Origin: Gammaproteobacteria bacterium
GTDB taxonomy: Bacteria; Pseudomonadota; Gammaproteobacteria; Pseudomonadales; Balneatricaceae
Direction of reading: 5' to 3'
Length of the DNA stretch: 64,000 nt
NCBI GenBank assembly: GCA_030748435.1
Contig: JASMLZ010000094.1
Location: 1 to 64,000, forward strand
Part shown: positions 61,209 to 64,000 of the stretch, in pieces
Layout of the letters: every line of letters starts with the position of its first letter
Position numbering within the stretch: position 1 is the stretch's first letter
Position numbers and translations under genes: made by a program
The notes under the pieces: model-generated
Told to the model about the DNA's origin: nothing
Database searches by the model: none
What the model saw: the letters and a program-made list of their open reading frames with translations, nothing else

Positions 61209-62713
61209 CTTACCGCAACCCCCATACCCTGATGGTGCAAGGCACCACCTCTGATGCTGGCAAAAGCGTGTTGGTAACAGCCCTGTGCCGCATATTAGCC
61301 CGCCAAGGGCTAAAAGTAGCACCCTTTAAAAGCCAAAATATGGCTCTCAACAGTGCCGTCACCCCCACTGGCGGAGAAATTGGTCGCGCTCAGGCAGTGC
61401 AGGCCGAAGCCTGTTATCTGGCGCCCGATGTACGCATGAATCCTATCCTGTTAAAGCCCAATAGTGATCTGGGTTCACAGGTGATTGTGCGGGGCAAAGC
61501 CATTGGCAATATGAAGGCCGCGGAATATCACAACTACAAGCCTGAATTGCTAAAAGATGTAGTCAGTGCCCACGACGAGTTGCGTCAGGAATTTGATTTT
61601 ATCATCGTAGAAGGTGCTGGCAGCCCAGCAGAAATCAATCTGCGCGAACATGATTTAGCCAATATGGGCTTTGCCGAAGCCGTGGACTGCCCAGTGATTA
61701 TTGTCGCTGATATTGATCGCGGCGGGGTCTTTGCCCATCTGTATGGCACTTACGCCTTATTAAGTGACAGCGAACAACAACGGGTTGAAGGCTTTGTTAT
61801 CAACCGCTTTCGCGGCGACCCGGCCCTATTGCAAGGCGGGCTGGACTGGCTGGAGGCCAAAACCGGCAAACCGGTGTTGGCGGTTTTACCCTACCTGCAT
61901 AACCTGCATATCGAAGCCGAAGATGCGGTTGCCCAACAACAGCTGGATAGCCAAAATCAACAATTAAAAGTGGTGGTACCGGTTTATCCCCGGGCTAGTA
62001 ATCACACCGACTTTGATGCCCTGCGCATGCACCCGCAAGTTGACTGCCAACTACTCAGAGATATTAATCAGTTTCAGGGTGCTGACCTGATAATACTGCC
62101 GGGCAGCAAAAACACCCGTGGTGACTTGGCGTGGTTCAAACAGCAGGGCTGGGATCAGGTGCTGCAGCGCCATTTGCGTTTGGGGGGCAAGGTGATGGGT
62201 ATCTGTGGTGGCTACCAAATGCTGGGGCAATGGGTACATGATCCACATGGTAGCGAGTCGAGCCCCGGCAGCTGTCAAGGCTTGGGGCTATTGGCTATTG
62301 AAACGACCCTGCAGGGAGAAAAACAACTGCGTAATGTGCAGGGCCACTGGGCTGGACTACACGCCGATGATCAGCAAGCGCCTCTGCAAGGCTATGAAAT
62401 TCATGTCGGCAGTACTACTGGCCCGGATACCAAACAACCGCTGGTTTATCTACATACAGCAGGGCAAACGCCCGAACGCCAGCGTGCCGATGGCGCTCGC
62501 AATGCCGATAACACAGTGATGGGATCTTACGTACACGGCATTCTGGATCAATCCGGCCTGCTCGACTCTATTCTTATCTGGGCCGGCGTCGAGACCATTC
62601 AACCCTTCGACTATCAGGCCCACCGAGCCAGTGAAATTGACCGTCTGGCAGATGCTACCGAAGCCGCCCTGCCTGTCAGCAAGCTGCATGAACTGTTAAA
62701 CTGGCCACCATGA
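61205..62713 (+). CDS. cobQ: Cobyric acid synthase
   Basis: [53 protein letters not shown]. Confidence 0.97.
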   Translation: MTYRNPHTLMVQGTTSDAGKSVLVTALCRILARQGLKVAPFKSQNMALNSAVTPTGGEIGRAQAVQAEACYLAPDVRMNPILLKPNSDLGSQVIVRGKAIGNMKAAEYHNYKPELLKDVVSAHDELRQEFDFIIVEGAGSPAEINLREHDLANMGFAEAVDCPVIIVADIDRGGVFAHLYGTYALLSDSEQQRVEGFVINRFRGDPALLQGGLDWLEAKTGKPVLAVLPYLHNLHIEAEDAVAQQQLDSQNQQLKVVVPVYPRASNHTDFDALRMHPQVDCQLLRDINQFQGADLIILPGSKNTRGDLAWFKQQGWDQVLQRHLRLGGKVMGICGGYQMLGQWVHDPHGSESSPGSCQGLGLLAIETTLQGEKQLRNVQGHWAGLHADDQQAPLQGYEIHVGSTTGPDTKQPLVYLHTAGQTPERQRADGARNADNTVMGSYVHGILDQSGLLDSILIWAGVETIQPFDYQAHRASEIDRLADATEAALPVSKLHELLNWPP

Positions 62714-63633
62714 TGAGCGCACTATTAAGCACCCTGTTGGCACTACTTCTGGACCATCGTTTGGGAGAGCCGCAACGACTGCACCCCTTAATTGGCTTTG
62801 GCAGCCTGGCGGATGGTCTGGAAAGCTGGCTTAACAACCACCAACGAGCAAAGGCAGCACGCTGGTGGGGTCTGATTGCCTGGGCTCTAGCCGTGTTGCC
62901 ACTCACCTATATGGCCTTTGCCCTTAGCCAGTCTTTGGCTGGCAACTGGTTACTGCACACGCTGGTCAGTGGTGTGGTGCTGTATTTGGCCATTGGCTGG
63001 CACAGTCTGGTGCAACATGCTCAAGAAATATACGAGCCCTTACAAGCGGGGGATTTACCACAGGCGCGTCAGGCCGTCAGTTATATTGTTAGCCGTGATT
63101 GTCAGCACCTAGATGCTCAGGAAGTGGCTACAGCCGCCACCGAATCGGTGCTGGAAAATGGTGCAGATGCCATCTTTGCTGCCCTGTTTTGGTTCCTGTT
63201 AGCCGGTATTCCCGGTGTGGTGCTGTATCGTTTAAGCAATACGCTGGATGCCATGTGGGGTTACAAAAATCAGCGCTTTTTACATTTTGGCTGGGCAGCA
63301 GCGCGCCTTGACGACCTGTTAAACTTTATTCCAGCCAGACTAACAGCGCTTACCTATACCCTGTGTGGTCATCGTGCCACTGCCTGGCGCAGTTGGCGCC
63401 GTCAGGCCGGCACCTGGAAAAGCCCCAATGCCGGCCCGGTGATGGCAGCCGGCGCTGGTGCCTTGCAAGTGCAATTGGGCGGCCCTGCCCCCTACCACGG
63501 AACAATGCAGGAACGCCCACTGTTAGGCGAGGGGGAACCCGCCCAAGCGCAGACTATTGATCAAGCCTGTAAGCTTATTGCTCGTGGTCTGGTGCTATGG
63601 GTATTTATTATTACTGCAGGCAGCTTATGGTAG
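62710..63633 (+). CDS. cobD: Adenosylcobinamide-phosphate synthase
   Basis: [80 protein letters not shown]. Confidence 0.95.
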   Translation: MMSALLSTLLALLLDHRLGEPQRLHPLIGFGSLADGLESWLNNHQRAKAARWWGLIAWALAVLPLTYMAFALSQSLAGNWLLHTLVSGVVLYLAIGWHSLVQHAQEIYEPLQAGDLPQARQAVSYIVSRDCQHLDAQEVATAATESVLENGADAIFAALFWFLLAGIPGVVLYRLSNTLDAMWGYKNQRFLHFGWAAARLDDLLNFIPARLTALTYTLCGHRATAWRSWRRQAGTWKSPNAGPVMAAGAGALQVQLGGPAPYHGTMQERPLLGEGEPAQAQTIDQACKLIARGLVLWVFIITAGSLW

Positions 63634-64000
63634 GCCCATTATTACATGGCGGTGACCTGTATACGGCCAGCCAGATATATGGACACCCCCAGACAGACTG
63701 GCTGGACCTGTCCACGGGCATCAATGTACACAGCTATCCGCTGCCCACCATACCCGCCAGCGCCTGGCAACAACTGCCTTATATCAATCCGCAACTGATC
63801 AAGGCCGCCACAGGCTACTACGGTCGCCAGCAGCTATTGCTTAGTGCCGGCAGTCAGCCGGTGATTGAACTGCTACCCCAAACCTTAACCGCTCTGGGCA
63901 ATCAGGGCCCGGCTTTGTTACCTGCGATTGGCTATCAGGAGCATGCTGCCGCCTGGCGTGAGCAGGGTGATATAACCACTTATCCAGGCCTTGGCAATGA
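63627..64000 (+). CDS. cobC: Threonine-phosphate decarboxylase-like (CobC), truncated by window end
   Basis: Own translation from ATG 63627: [40 protein letters not shown]...; overlaps the cobD stop by 7 nt. Confidence 0.85.
   Translation, partial: MVGPLLHGGDLYTASQIYGHPQTDWLDLSTGINVHSYPLPTIPASAWQQLPYINPQLIKAATGYYGRQQLLLSAGSQPVIELLPQTLTALGNQGPALLPAIGYQEHAAAWREQGDITTYPGLGN

Overview
The window looks like a gammaproteobacterial chromosome segment with about 45 supported genes. Blocks in order: (1) an LtaS-like sulfatase-family membrane protein. (2) A minus-strand norB(C-terminal half)-norE-norF-norQ-norD cluster that has no norC and lacks the N-terminal half of NorB. (3) A minus-strand cluster of about 14 kb (7.2-21.1 kb): DeoR regulator, TRAP transporter, di-heme peroxidase, PfkB kinase, class I aldolase, FucI/AraA-family isomerase, Gfo/Idh/MocA protein, aldose epimerase, GabD-like aldehyde dehydrogenase and SlcC-like hydroxyacid dehydrogenase. 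I read it as a non-canonical sulfoquinovose (sulfo-EMP-type) catabolic operon, mainly because the kinase resembles YihV, including its sulfonate-contacting residues as I recall them. (4) A MaiA / MarR / VOC / FAH / TRAP aromatic-type catabolic island. (5) An RpiR regulator, a GlcD-like FAD oxidase and a TRAP system whose DctM has a long coiled-coil tail. (6) uvrD followed by an Rpn-family nuclease gene. The Rpn gene is bracketed by a 235-bp near-perfect duplication of the uvrD 3' end and contains a candidate internal small ORF (RpnS-like) with a strong Shine-Dalgarno. (7) A PglL/Wzy-like ligase, dtd, prolyl aminopeptidase and an M24 peptidase. (8) A cobalamin riboswitch that appears interrupted by a highly folded MITE-like element of about 265 bp, followed by a long cobalamin biosynthesis operon running off the window end. 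Assignments rest on reading the translations and remembered family signatures; no searches were run.
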